Below, piece after piece: positions 25,233 to 37,057 of a DNA stretch of 64,000 bases (the first letter of the stretch is position 1; each line of letters begins with the position of its first letter). The DNA is from Papaver somniferum (Eukaryota > Streptophyta > Magnoliopsida > Ranunculales > Papaveraceae), in assembly GCF_003573695.1 (NCBI RefSeq), contig NC_039367.1, forward strand, positions 159,571,101-159,635,100, in the 5' to 3' direction. A model generated the notes under the pieces. The model saw only the letters and a list, made by a program, of their open reading frames with translations. It was not told where the DNA came from and made no database searches. A program made the position numbers and the translations under genes.

Positions 25233-27133
25233 TTATTATACTGAAGATGAAATTTATCAATTTGAACATCCCAGATTCAAAGATTACTAGAGTTCGACCT
25301 GAGTTTCTAATTCGGATGAACTGGAGATGAAATATATCAGATTCGAACACCCCGAGTTCAAAAATTACTAAAGTTAGATTTGAGTTCCTCGTTCGGATGA
25401 ACTGAAGACGAAATATATCAGAATTGATCAACACGGGTTCAAATACTACTAGAGTTAGACTTGAGTTCCTCGTTCGGATGAACTGAAGACGAAATATATC
25501 AGAATTGATCAACACAGGTTCAAAAACTACTAGAGTTAGACTTGAGTTTCTCGTTCCGATAAACTGAAGACGAAATATATCAGAATTGATCAACACATGT
25601 TCAAAAACTACTAGAGTTAGACTTGAGTTTCTCGTTCGGATGAACTGAAGACGAAATATATCAGAATATCAACACAGGTTCAAATACTACTAGAGTTAGA
25701 CTTGAGTTTCTCGTTCAGATGAACTGAAGACACAATATATCAGATTACTAGAGTTAGACCTGAGTTTTTCGTTCGGATGAACTGAAGACGAAATATATCA
25801 GATTTGAAAATCACAGGTTCAAAGATTGTTAGAGTTAGGCATGAGTTTCTCGTTCGGATGAACTGAAGACAAAATATATCATATTACTAGAGTTAGACTT
25901 GAGTTTCTCGTTTGGATGAAATGAAGACGAAATATATCAGATTCGAACATCACATGTTCAAAGATTGCTGGAGTTAGACCTGAGTTTCTCGTTCGGATGA
26001 ACTGAATACAAAATATATCAGATTCGAACATCACAAATTCAAAGATTGCTAGAGTTAGACTTGAGTTTCTCGTTCGGATGAACTGAAGACGAAATATATC
26101 AGAATTGATTAACACATGTTCAAATATTATTAGAGTTAGACTTGAGTTTCTCGTTCAGATAAACTGAAGACGAAATATATCAGAATTGATCAACGCAAGT
26201 TAAAAAACTACTAGAGTTAGACTTGAGTTTCTCGTTCGGATGAACTGAAGACGAAATATATCAGAATTGATAAACAAAGGTTCAAAAACTACTAGAGTTA
26301 GACTTGAGTTTCTCGTTAAGATAATTGAATACGAAATATATCAGAATTGATCAATACAGGTTCAAAAACTACTAGAGTTAGACTTGAGTTTCTCGTTCAT
26401 ATGAACTGAGGACAAAATATATCAGAATTGATCAACACAGGTTCAAATACTACTAGAGTTAGACTTGAGTTTCTCGTTCAGATGAACTGAAGACATAATA
26501 CATCAGATTACTAGAGTTAGATCTAAGTTTCTCGTTCGGATGAACTGAAGACAAAATATATCAGATTACTAGAGTTAGACCTGAGTTTCTCGTTGAGATG
26601 AAATGAAGACGAAATATATCAGATTCGAACATCACAGGTTCAAAGATTGATGGATTTAGACCTGAGTTTCAAGTTCAGATGAACTGAATACGAAATATAT
26701 CAGATACGAACATCACAGGTTCAAAGATTAGAGTTAGACTTGAGTTTCTCGTTCGGATGAACTGAACACGAAATATATCAGAATTGTTTAACATAGGTTC
26801 AAATACTACTAGAGTTAGACTTGAGTTTCTCGTTCAGATAAACTGAAGACGAAATATATCAGAATTGATCAACACAAGTTAAAAAACTACTAGAGTTAGA
26901 CTTGAGTTTCTCGTTAAGATAACTGAAGATGAAATATATCAGAATTGATCAACACAGGTTCAAAAACTACTAGAGTTAGACTTGAGTTTCTCGTTAAGAT
27001 AACTGAAGACGAAATATATCAGAATTGATCAATACAGGTTCAAAACCTACTAGAGTTAGACTTGAATTTCTCGTTCGGATGAACTGAAGACGAAATATAT
27101 CAGAATTGATCAACACAGATTCAAATACTACTA
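25233..27133. repeat. Tandem array with an 81-bp unit
   Basis: About two dozen diverged copies each contain CTAGAGTTAGACTTGAGTTT, a CTCGTTCGGATGAACTGAAG block and ACGAAATATATCAGAATTG. Full units are 81 bp; shorter ones of about 60 bp lack the GATCAACACAGGTTC part. Because 81 is a multiple of three, the minus strand stays open over several units and gives repetitive frames such as 25225-25596. I read these as by-products, not genes. Confidence 0.93.
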
Positions 27134-28010
27134 GAGTGAAAATGACCAGACTACCCTTATCGGAAATAAGTAAAGTAAAATTACATATTAAGAAAATGAC
27201 CATATTACCCTTATAGGAAATAAGTAAAGTAAATAGTACAAATAATGAAAATGACCATATTACCCTTACTAGAAATTAGTGCAATAAATATCATGTAGAT
27301 AGTGAAAATGACCATGCTACCCTTATCGGAAATAAGTGAAACAAATATTATAGATTGTGAAAATGACCATATTACCCTTACTAGAAATAAGTGCAATAAA
27401 TATCACACAGACAGTGAAAATAACCATATTACCCTTACTACGATTAGTGCAATAAATATCATGGAGACAGTTAAAATGACCATACTACCCTTATCGGAAA
27501 CAAGTAAAGTAAATATTACAGATTGTGAAAATGACCATATTACCCCTTACTAGAAAAAATTCAATAAATATCACAGAGACAGTGAAAATGACCAAACTAC
27601 CCTTATTGGAAATAAGTGCAATAAATATCACACATACGATAAAAATGACCATACTACCCTTACTAGAAATTAGTGAAATAAATATTATGGATACTGTAAA
27701 AATGACCAGACTACCCTTATCAAAAATAAGTAAAGTAAATATTACAGACTGTGAAAATGACCATATTACCCTTAATGGAAATAAGTGCAATAAATATTAT
27801 GAAGACTGTCAATGACCAGACTATCCTTATCGGAAATAAATAAAATGAATATTACAGACAGTGAAAATGACCATACTACCCTTACTGGAAATAAGTGTAA
27901 TAAATATTATGGAGACTGTGAAAATGACCAGACCACCCTTATCAGATATGAGTAAAGTAAAATTACAGTCTGCTAAAATGACCATTTTACCCTTAGGGGA
28001 AATAAGTGAC
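27134..28010. repeat. Tandem array with a 57-bp unit, left (forward) half
   Basis: Repeated units contain GTGAAAATGACCATATTACC, CTTACTAGAAATAAGTG and AATAAATAT. Two unit types alternate in part, one with AGTGCAATAAATATCA and one with AGTAAAGTAAATATTA. The period of 57 is a multiple of three, so open frames run through several units on both strands without coding value. Confidence 0.93.
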
Positions 28011-28011
28011 T

Positions 28012-29592
28012 TTACTTATTTTTAATAAGGGTAGCCTGGTCATTTTCACAGTATTGCACTAATTTCCATTAAGGGTAATATGGTCATTTTCACAGTTTGT
28101 AATATTTACTTTACTTATTTCCGATAAGGATAATCTGGTCATTTTCACAGTCTCCATAATATTTATTGCACTAATTTCCATTAAGGGTAATATGGTCATT
28201 TTCATAGTTTGTAATTTACTTATTTCCGATAAGGATAGTTTGGTCATTTTCACAGTCTCTATAACATTTATTAACCTTATTTCCAGTAAGGGTAATATGG
28301 TCATTTTTGCAGTCTGAAATATTAACTTTACTTATTTTTAATGAGGGTAGTCTGGTCATTTTCACACTCTCAATAATATTTATTGCACTAATTTCCAGTA
28401 GGGTAATATGGTCATTTTCACAATCTGTAATATTTACTTTATTTATTTCCAATAAGGGTAGTCTGGTCATTTTCACAGTCTATATAATATTTATTGCATA
28501 TGTTTCCAATAAGGGTAAAGTGGTCATTTTCATAGTCTGTAATATTTACTTTACTTATTTTTGATAAGGGTAGTTTGGTAATTTTCATAGTGTCCATGAT
28601 ATTTATTGCACTTATTTGCAGTAAGGTAATATAGTCATTTTTAGTCTGTAATATTTACTTTACTTATTTTTGATAAGGGTTATTTGGTCATTTTCATAGT
28701 CTCCGTAATATATATTCCATTTATTTCTAGTAAGGGTAATATGGTCAATTTCACAGTCTGTAATATTTACTTTACTTATTCCTGATAAGGTAGTCTAGTC
28801 ATTTTCATAGTCTCCAGAATATTTATTACACTTATTTCCAGTAAGGGTAAAATAGTCATTTTTCATAGTATGTAATATTTACTTTACTTATTTCTGATAA
28901 GGGTAGTTTGGTCATTTTGATAGTCTCCATGATATCTATTGCACTTATTTCTAGTAAGGGTAATATAGTCATTTTCATAGTCTCCATGATATCTATTGCA
29001 CTTATTTCTAGTAAGGGTAGTATGGTCATTTTCATAGTAAGGATAGTATGGTCGTTTTTAAAATGTGTAATATTTCCTTTACTTATTTTCAATAAGGGTA
29101 GTCTGGTCATTTTCACAGTCTCCATAAAATTTGTTGCACTTTTCTCCAGTAAGGGTAAAATTGTCATTTTCACAGTTTGTAATATTTTATTTACATATTT
29201 CATGTAAGGGTTGTGTGGTTATTTTCACAGTCTGTAATATTTACTTTATTTATTTCCGATAAGGGTAGTCTGGTCATTTTCACAGTTTCCATAATATTTA
29301 TTGCACTAATTTCCATTAAGGGTAATATGGTCATTTTCACAGTCTGTAATATTTACTTCACTTATTTCTCATAAGGGTAGTCTGGTAATTTTCATAGTCT
29401 GCATAATATTTTGTTGCACTTTTTTCCATTAAGGGTAATATGGTAAAATAGTAAGGGTAAAATAGTCATTTTCGTAGTCTGTAATATTTACTTTACCTAT
29501 TTCCGATAAGGGTGGTCTGGTCATTTTCACAATCTTCGGAATTTTTATTGCACTTATTCCGATAAGGGTAGTCTCGTAATTTTCACCGTCTT
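28012..29592. repeat. Tandem array with a 57-bp unit, right (reverse) half
   Basis: The same family continues as its reverse complement: GGGTAATATGGTCATTTTCA alternates with AATATTTACTTTACTTATTT. The polarity switch is at about 28011, where AATAAGT and ACTTATT face each other around GACTTT. This half is longer (about 1.6 kb) than the left half (about 0.9 kb). Confidence 0.93.
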
Positions 29593-29869
29593 CGGAAGAA
29601 GCAGATATGTCAAAGTCAAATTTCTATAAAGTCATGACTTATTGACTTGGTATTGATCCTGTTTTCTAATATTAAGAAAATTAAAATGAAAAAGTAAAAT
29701 GTATTTTGATTTATAGAAATGAAATATAATTGTTAGTTTGTACAAATATGGGAAAATTAGTGACAAGTAAAATTCAAAGTGTTATAATTTTGGGGTTGTT
29801 TTAGATGTGGTGAAATATTTGGGTGGAATCATCACTTTGAATTATAATTGTGATTGTCTGTAAAATTGT

Positions 29870-30040
29870 CAACAAATATTATTGTGACTAATAAAAGAAT
29901 TTAATATTCCTAATTATTATCACGAATACAAAATTTAATAACAGTTATAACTGTTGCAGGACTTGTCACAGGTGTATCTGTGATTGAAAACTAAACTGTG
30001 ACAGGTTGCACTATTACAAAATCCTATTTTTGGTTTAGTG
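29870..30040. repeat. Right terminal and subterminal repeats of the CACTA element
   Basis: Inverted and direct copies of the AACAGTTATAACTGTT and TTGTCACAGGTGTATCTGTG type lead into the terminal repeat, which ends GGTTTAGTG at 30040. They mirror the motif cluster at the left end. Confidence 0.75.
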
Positions 30041-30314
30041 ATTAGAGATAAAGTAGAAAGAGACTTTCCTAGTGATAGATGAGTTTAAGTCTCCACATAC
30101 CTTTTGTCGATGAAGTTCCACAAGCTCTCCTTAATAGTTTTTCGTCTTCAAGTGATAAGCGTCGTGAAGTCTAAGCTCAACTACACAAACTATGTCCTAG
30201 TCCGAGACATCTATAAATAGGATAGAAATCAAGACTTATAGTTTTGATCACTAACATTGACAAACATGCTTGAGATAGCAACGCATGCGAGTTCGACCGA
30301 GCAGTGCTCTAACA

Positions 30315-30329
30315 ATCTCCCCCTTTGTC
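30315..30329 (-). promoter_or_regulatory. Polypurine tract of the SIRE-like element
   Basis: The minus strand reads GACAAAGGGGGAGAT directly before the TGTTAGAG start of the 3' LTR. The tract marks the 3' LTR boundary and confirms the minus orientation. Confidence 0.9.
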
Positions 30330-30557
30330 AATTTTAGCGTCAAAACTATCAATACATATGGATTACAAAATAAATAAAAACTATAGCTTCTCATTCAAAT
30401 GCTTGGTCTCCTCGGCGTCTTCAACGTGACTCGAAATCTTCGTCACTTCCAAGTACTCCATGATCCTAAAGGTTCTAAGTTCAGCATCATAGTTCATGAA
30501 AATCCGTAGTGATAACAATGAGAAAACAAATGATCTCAATCATTGTTATACAGTGTC

Positions 30558-31027
30558 TGTAGTTGCAGGAAATCCCACACTACACCCCTCATATGATTTC
30601 ATAATTAATCAACTCATTTTAGGTTTATACTCTTAATTTTATTAATCAACTTTGAATATTCTTACAAGAAAAGATAAAGAAATCAAGAATAATCTCTGCT
30701 CTTGACTTTCTCTCTCCTATTTACTTGTTTCTTACTCAAAAAAGATCTCTCCCCTCTCTTTACAACTTGAACGACTATTTATAGGGATATACATAGTAGG
30801 TGACAGCTAATCTATCCTTTATTTTCGGGTATGATTTGCGACATTCTCGCAACCTTACGAATATTAATTTCGCAAGCTCTCTAATTTTCGCAGGACTGTC
30901 ACATCTTTCTCGTGATCTTAGATGACGTCATTTATTATATTCTTCTTAAAATTGTTCTGCGACGCTATTGTATTGTGGTGTTGATAATTTCGCTGAAATA
31001 TTGTCGTTGCGAGATTCTGATCCAACA
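30558..31027 (-). repeat. 3' LTR of the gypsy element (470 bp)
   Basis: On plus it begins TGTAGTTGCAGGAAATCC and ends TGATCCAACA. It differs from the copy at 39191-39661 at few positions. The purine-rich AGAAGAGGCAAGA on the minus strand just outside (about 31028-31041) serves as polypurine tract. Confidence 0.92.
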
Positions 31028-31430
31028 TCTTGCCTCTTCTCATATCTTTTCTGCGAAGTAGAGAATGATGTGAGAAATGTCGCAGCTGTTCTCCTATTCA
31101 TATTCTGCATTTATCACACGTATTCTTTCTTCCATTTATTTCTCGACACGTCTTTTGTAACCGTTGCTTTTTAACCGCTTATATCTTTCCGTATTAATCG
31201 TGTTTATTTTCTCGAGGAGAAATTCCCTCTATATATATTCATTCTCACTCTCTTTTTCTCTCTTTTTATTTTCTCTGCAACTTCATCGTTCTTCTGCAAA
31301 TTCCATTATTGCAACTTTTCTTCTTTCTTCTTCAATCTTTTTAAGTTCTTCTTCATCTTCATACTATATCTTCTACAGATCTTCATAGTTCGTAATTTTC
31401 TTCGAAACAATCTCCCTGCTATTGTCTTCC

Positions 31431-33666
31431 ATAAATTCATCAAGGTTAGTTTTCTTTTTCTTCTTTAAGAGTTTTGCTGAAATTGATCTTGTTTATTGCC
31501 TTATTTGATGTTGTTTATGTGATTCCCATACTTTTGTTATTTCAGCAAAAGCGCCTCCAACACTAGATTTACAGTTCAGAACCCTAACATTCCCAAATCG
31601 CGGCATAAGGTTGTTGCGCATAAAAGAAAGTCTGTGAATGAGAAGGTAGTAAGAAACACTATCCTTTTCTAATAACAATATTGTTGCCTCTGTTTCTTAT
31701 CTGGATTGTAATTCGCAGGGTGATAAAGATGTTAATAAACCTCTCAAGAAATCTCGCCACCTTAAAACTGTTCCAACTTCTGGTCCCTTCCACTTGCTCA
31801 TCTCTTCTAAATCTTCTACGACATCTTCGCAAGATAAAATTTTATCTCCAATTCGCGAAAAAGATGCCTCATATTTCATTTCTTCATCTGAGCTCTCAAT
31901 GATTGAAACTTCCCTTGTTGATCCTGCTGTGAGTGAAACCTCTTCTCTTCCTATTGAGAATGTTTCTCAACCTTCTATCTCTACCAGTTCTCTACCTAAA
32001 TCTCTTCCTCTTTCGGAAGAAACTGTGGAAGGCGTAGATATTGCCTTCAAAGTTTTATCTGAAGTTCTGGATGATGTCAAGAAGTCTTCAATTGATCCTA
32101 TCAAGTCTCATGTTTGCGAAATTCTGAGCAAGCATTTGGGTTCTGATAGAGCTGCTTCGCAGACAGCTTTGGAAAAAGAATGTAACGCTCTTCGTCTCGA
32201 AAATCAGAAGCTTCAGAATGTTTTACTGGATCGTGACAATCTTCGCAAGAAGAATGATGAGTTGAGAGGTATGATTTTCTTATCTGTGTCTTTAATTTGC
32301 CTTTTTAATAGTTTTATCCTTCTCATATTTAATTATCCTTGAAATCCCTCTTTCGCATGTTAAGCTTTAAACCAGAAACGAATAATGGAGAGATATCAAT
32401 TTGAATCTTCTGTTGAAGAAGCCCGTGTTGATAAAGAAATCTTGATGGATCAATATAACCAATTAGATAACCTCTATTCATATTCTCTTGATCATATAAA
32501 TAATCTTACCAATGAAAATACCCAATTAATTCAAAGACAAGATTTATTAAGTAATGAAGTATCTCGTCTTTCTTATTCTTTAACTAAAGCTAATTTAGGG
32601 ATGGAAACTTTATCAGATGAGAATAAAACCTTATCCCAAGAGAAGAGAACTTATTTAAACAAGATGGCCATATCTTCGCAACAACTTAGGATTCTTCAAA
32701 AAGTATGTCATGACCAAGAGAAATCTCTTCGCTCTTTGAGAAATGAACTTAAAGAAGTAACAGAGTCATCTATCGCTGAAAGAGATACACTCATTAAAGG
32801 TAGAATAGCTTTAAGTGTAAAGGAGAATAAGCTTAAATAACAATGTTCCAAATTAGAAGAATCTTATTCTTCTCTTGCGAAGAAAAATGCCTTTCTTATT
32901 TCTAAAGAGAAAAATCTTCAGTCTCGACTTAAAGGTTTAGTTGGAGATAAATTTGATGACGCAATGGACCGTTGGGAGTATAGTTGTTTGTCCTTGATTC
33001 AACACCTTATTTCGCAAAAGGAAGGTAGTCATAATATTTTGACTTCCTGAATTATGTTTTCTTTGTCATATCTCTCTGAATTCTTTATCTTAATGAAATT
33101 TTGTATTCTATTTTTCGCAGAGTCTGAGAAGAATCTTCATTCTTCCATTTCTGTTTTGGAGGCCAAATATGCCAAAATTTGCAAAGAAAATGCATTGCTC
33201 GTCTCTACCCTTACTGGTTCTCGCGACCGAGAAGAAAGAAGACTTGATTATCTTGCTTATTTTAAGAACATTAAAGATAGGATCATCAGAGAGCACTTCT
33301 TCACCAAGTTCATCTCCGGGCTGAAGTCCTTGTAAATGACATTTTATTGTCCAAATCTCTTCCTCCTACATCAATTGATCCTTTAGAAGTAGATGATGAT
33401 GAAGTTCCTCGTCCTGCCGATAGTGATTATGATTACGAAAGCGGTGCAGAGGATAATTTCTTGGAAGATGAAGAAGAGATTCCTTCTAAAGAAGCATTTG
33501 TTGGTGTTAATCAGAATGAGAAAGAAATTTCTCCTGAAGAAGTAATTATTGGCGATAATCAAGATGCTAGTCAAGGCGAAGATCAAAACCGAAATGAAGG
33601 AGAGGCTTGCGAGAATATTGGCGAAGAATTTCTGTTATCTCCTGCCACTGAAATTAATACTGAATC
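31431..33666 (+). pseudogene. Spliced antisense extra ORF of the gypsy element, broken copy
   Basis: It runs opposite to pol, between pol and the 3' LTR. A TATA-like CTATATATA lies near 31229. Inferred exons are 31431-31444, 31546-31645, 31719-32268, 32365-33024, 33121 to about 33310, and a last coding part to 33666. All junctions are GT-AG and keep the reading frame. The product is Ser/Thr-rich and basic at first, then a long coiled coil (about 31719-33310), then a very acidic tail with EDEEE-like runs. This copy is dead or doubtful: the expected first codon reads ATA at 31431, TAA stops at 32838, and a one-base shift lies near 33310. Similar additional ORFs are known in Tat elements; their role is not established. 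Confidence 0.65.
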
Positions 33667-33934
33667 TTGAGCTTCTTATCTAGCTTTGTCTTCTTGAACT
33701 GTCTTATTTTTATCACTTTTGTGAGTTACATTTTTCAACCAACTTTGGAGTCAACTTTTCCTTTTAATATTTTGTTGATGAGAAAGATAATGATTCTTGT
33801 GTATTGATTCCCATACTTGCCTCTCATTATCTTTCTTGCAAAAAATAATTTGTTACAAATACTTATAAATATTTTGTTTTATCATATGGTCTTATTTTTC
33901 CTTCCTAATTAAAGGTCTTATTATGCCACCTCTT

Positions 33935-34245
33935 GTCATTGCGACAAAATCGCAGGACGTCCTTGCACTTTCATGCAAAAACCCGTTGATCTTGCCTTAA
34001 CTTTTTTTTTTTTGTATTATGTCCTCTTCAGGAATGTTGCGACAATATGACAGGCCTAAATATTCTTGCGAAAATAAAGTCCCATGACATTGCCGTTTTG
34101 CGACGAAATCGCAGGACGTCACTTTCATGCGAAAACCCATTGATCTCGGCTTATCCTTTTCTTTTGTATTATTGCCTCTTTAAGATTTTTGCACAAATAT
34201 GACAAGCCTTAATATCCTTGCGAATAAAAAGCCTCATGACATTTG
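33935..34245. repeat. Two tandem copies of about 150 bp in the gypsy element
   Basis: Both copies contain AAATCGCAGGACGTC, CTTTCATGC, AAAACCC-TTGATCT, a T-rich part, TTTGTATTAT, and a segment with ATATGACA. They lie between the end of the antisense ORF and the pol end. Non-coding. Confidence 0.75.
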
Positions 34246-35032
34246 CGTCTTAAGACACTTATCAGCTCTCTAATGGAGGATGCCGCCCTTATCTCCCCCC
34301 TGGTTGCCCCTTCAAGGAGGCGTACTTCTACCATACAAGGTTAGATCCTCTCATCCAGTCTTAACAACGACCAGTTGTTTTCGCATCCTCTTATCCCTTT
34401 TACCTATAGGGCTTATGGTTACGAGACTGCACCCTAAGTGGGGTTTTCTTCAGGCCGAGTGCAGTATAATCCAAGACTTGTCAAGAATGACAAGGTACGC
34501 TTCAAACGTCCCTGGCACTCTTGACTCAACCGTGTACCTCGGCGCCTTGATCAGATCTGCACTCCTTGGGAGAGTCCTTATTACCTTAGTCGCCCAACCC
34601 AAGTCATATGATTAAGCTGAGAATCCAAGGTGCCTCTCCCGGATGGGCTTTATTGACCCCAAATCTCCATGACTTAGGTTCCGGTGGCGGTGTAGCCTTT
34701 CCCTGAGCCATGCAACAGGTACCCCCTAATATGACGTACTTTAGGTCTTACATTTTCCCATTGCGAAATTTTATTCGCGAACTAGGGTGTACGCCATAAA
34801 GGTTCGCCCCTTTGTTTTATGTCATTGTTCTGTGATTATCTCTGCGAAAATTCCGCACATCATGATCTTGTTCTGATATGAGTAATCTTGAAATTATTCT
34901 TTCAGAATCCATAACTTCTCAAAGCTTCTTACGGATAATATCTTTTTAAGTACAACCTGTTCCATGGTCTGTCTAATCTATGACCAACATCTCTTCCTTC
35001 CTGATCTCTTAATCTATAAGCTCCTGTTCCAA
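34246..35032. other. GC-richer non-coding part of the gypsy element
   Basis: This stretch is richer in G and C than its surroundings and holds a 111-codon plus frame (34280-34615) without known motifs. It probably belongs to the untranslated region between integrase and the antisense ORF. Confidence 0.4.
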
Positions 35033-36169
35033 CTATCTCCTTAATGATGTAAGGTCCATCCCCTTTTTTCGCTGATATATTGGTGTTTCTCGCAGAACTA
35101 AATCTCCTGGTTGAAATTCGCGTATTTTGACACGTTTATTATATTCTCGGGATAATCTTCGTTGATAATTCTCCATATGTTGTAAATATTTTTCTCTTCT
35201 TTCTTCTAATTCATCAAGTTTATTTAAAATCAAGCCCGCACTAAGGTTTTTCTCCCAAGCTTCTCTTTTTGTTGTCGGAATAACAACTTCTGTTGGTAAC
35301 ACCGCTTCAACTCCGTATGTTAAAAAAAAAGGTGACATTCCAGTAGCTTCTCTTCTAGTTGTATTATAAGCCCATACTGCATTATGTACTTGTTCGCACC
35401 ATGCTTTGTGATGTCCTTCCAATTTCTTCTTTAATATATCTGCAGTTGTTTTGTTTGTTGCTTCTACTTGCCCATTAGCTTGTGGATACAAAGGAGTAGA
35501 CTTTCCACATTTTATCTTGAATGCATTAAGTAGCATTTCTATATTCTGTCCTGTAAATTGTTTCCCATTATCAGATACCAACTGTGCAGGAATTATGAAT
35601 CTTCAAATGATATTTTCGAATATGAATGTAAAGATATCTTTGTCGCGAATATGCTGTACTTCCTTCACTTCTGTCCATTTTGTGAAATAATCTGTTGCGA
35701 CTATTAAGTATCTTCTTTGTCCAGATCTTGGTAAAAATGGCCCCAGAATATCTAAGCCCCACTTTCCAAAAGTCCACACACTGGTTGAAGATGACAATGG
35801 TGCCCCAGGTGCATGTATTTTCTTTCCATGCCGCTGACAATCTTCGCAACGTCTTGATATGTGTTTTGCATCTTCATACATATATGGCCAGTAATAACCT
35901 TTCATTTTTGCTCTATGTGCCAAAGATCTTCCTCCACTATGATTGCTAGCATCCCCACTATGTAACATTTTGAGCACATTTTCTCCTTCCTCTCGTGTCA
36001 AACATCTGAGCGATGGTCCATTAAAGGATTTTCGGTATAGCAACCCATCTCTTAATTCATAATTCGTTGTACGGCTTTTTAACTTGTGTGTTTCCAATAT
36101 ATTTCTCGGTGTTTCTCCTTTCGCCAAATATGCATGAAGTTCCATTCTCCAATCTGCGATATTGTTCAT
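35033..36169 (-). pseudogene. Gypsy integrase (broken)
   Basis: From 36169 downward the frame shows the HHCC zinc part (HSGDASNHSGG, then CEDCQRHGK), the first catalytic Asp in LDILGPF, the second in SDNGKQF, and the Glu in NGQVEATNK. A C-terminal DNA-binding part with FQPGDLVLRE follows. One in-frame stop (TGA) at 35603-35605, just before the SDNG block, splits the domain; both halves stay in the same frame as reverse transcriptase. The order integrase after RNase H fits gypsy elements. The enzyme would insert element cDNA into the chromosome if intact. Confidence 0.9.
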
Positions 36170-36343
36170 TTTTTCTTATTCTTCATTGTCTATTTTCATC
36201 ACGTCCACGTCTTCTTCTTATTTATTGATTGATGGTGACAGAAGTGTTTGTATTTTGATGCATCTCGCAGTTGGATCTGTCATCATGCTTGAGATGAAAG
36301 CAAAAGCGTCTGCGAGTCTGTTATCCTTTCTTGAAATGTGCCT

Positions 36344-36880
36344 CTATTTTATTTTTGGGATTTTCGCTGACAATTCTTCAACCAGCTTCTTGTATTTCTT
36401 CAAGGATGGTTCATTTGTAGTATACTCTCCCTTTATTTGGCGAATAACTAGCTGCGAATCACTAGTGATCCAGGCATTTTCTAGTTTCATTTTTATTGCG
36501 AATTTTAAGGCATGTATCACAGCTTCATATTCTGTTTCATTATTAGTGGATGCAAATTCCAATCTGAATGAAAAATCCATTTCTATTCCTTCTGGCGAAA
36601 TTATAATAATTCCAACTCCATTTCCTTCTTCATTTGATGATCCATCTACCAATATCTCCCATCTATTTGGTTCTGTTAATAAATCTTTTGGATCTCCATG
36701 TTCTTCTTCGACATCCATCATTCCTTCCACTGCTTCATCTTCTTCTAAAGGAAATTTTGCCAAGAAATCTGCAACATCTTGTGATTTTGGTGAAGACAAA
36801 ATTTCATATTTAATATGAAAGTGGCCTACTTGTGCATTCCATCTCTCCACTCTTCCTGATCTTTTAGAATTCTCCATCAC
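36344..36880 (-). pseudogene. Gypsy additional RNase H domain (part of pol)
   Basis: The frame contains ILVDGSSNEEGNGVGIII, ETEYEAVIHALKFA and SDSQLVIRQIKGEY, which supply the Asp, Glu and Asp of an RNase H fold. Its position after the ordinary RNase H and before integrase matches the extra RNase H that marks the Tat lineage. It lies in the same frame as the flanking pol parts but is cut off by stop codons on both sides (between 37058 and 36880, and at 36344). Confidence 0.85.
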
Positions 36881-37057
36881 TGATTCAATTGGTACTTTTG
36901 TTAATACCTTTATCTTGTGTGCTTAAAAGTATATGCGGAGCTTAAATGATGCATAAAATAATGCTAATATTAACTTTTGAATCCTTGAGTAATTCTTCTC
37001 GGCAGTATTAAAAGTTTTGCTAATGTAATAAATGGGTTTCTCCACTCCTGCGTCTAC

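Larger units (their letters stand above)
19357..30040. mobile_element. CACTA transposon, 10.7 kb, no visible transposase
   Basis: The insertion begins CACTACACCATTTTCAGGAT and ends with TAGTG; the reversed end starts CACTAAACCA, then AGGATTTTGT. ATT flanks both sides (19354-19356 and 30041-30043), the 3-bp duplication of CACTA elements. The uninterrupted LTR copy near 45500 shows the empty site. Both ends carry repeated TGTCACAG-type motifs. No TNPD- or TNPA-like frame exists; the interior holds unassigned sequence and large tandem arrays. It is best read as a non-autonomous CACTA element dependent on a relative. Because no transposase is seen, its orientation is not assigned. Confidence 0.92.
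5504..30314 (-). repeat. 3' LTR of the SIRE-like element, in four pieces
   Basis: The pieces are 5504-6111, 8536-9200, 18392-19356 and 30044-30314. They align in order with the intact 5' LTR at 43235-45773, and the breaks correspond to about 43845, 44525 and 45500 there. On the minus strand the LTR starts TGTTAGAGCACTG at 30314, directly after the polypurine tract, and ends CGCATTTTCA at 5504. The third piece contains the inverted motif pair with AAGTATGCGTACGGGTATGC at 18703. Confidence 0.92.

Noticed and set aside
25225..28564. Open frames over the tandem arrays as repetitive proteins
   Set aside because: They appear on both strands, start and stop at unit changes, and follow from unit lengths divisible by three.
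34246..34780. Organelle or rRNA-derived insert because of higher GC
   Set aside because: No rRNA or plastid gene motif is visible and the stretch lies wholly inside the gypsy element without extra duplications.
36162..36818. 218-codon plus-strand frame as a gene
   Set aside because: It is antisense to the RNase H part of gypsy pol, which has clear catalytic motifs.
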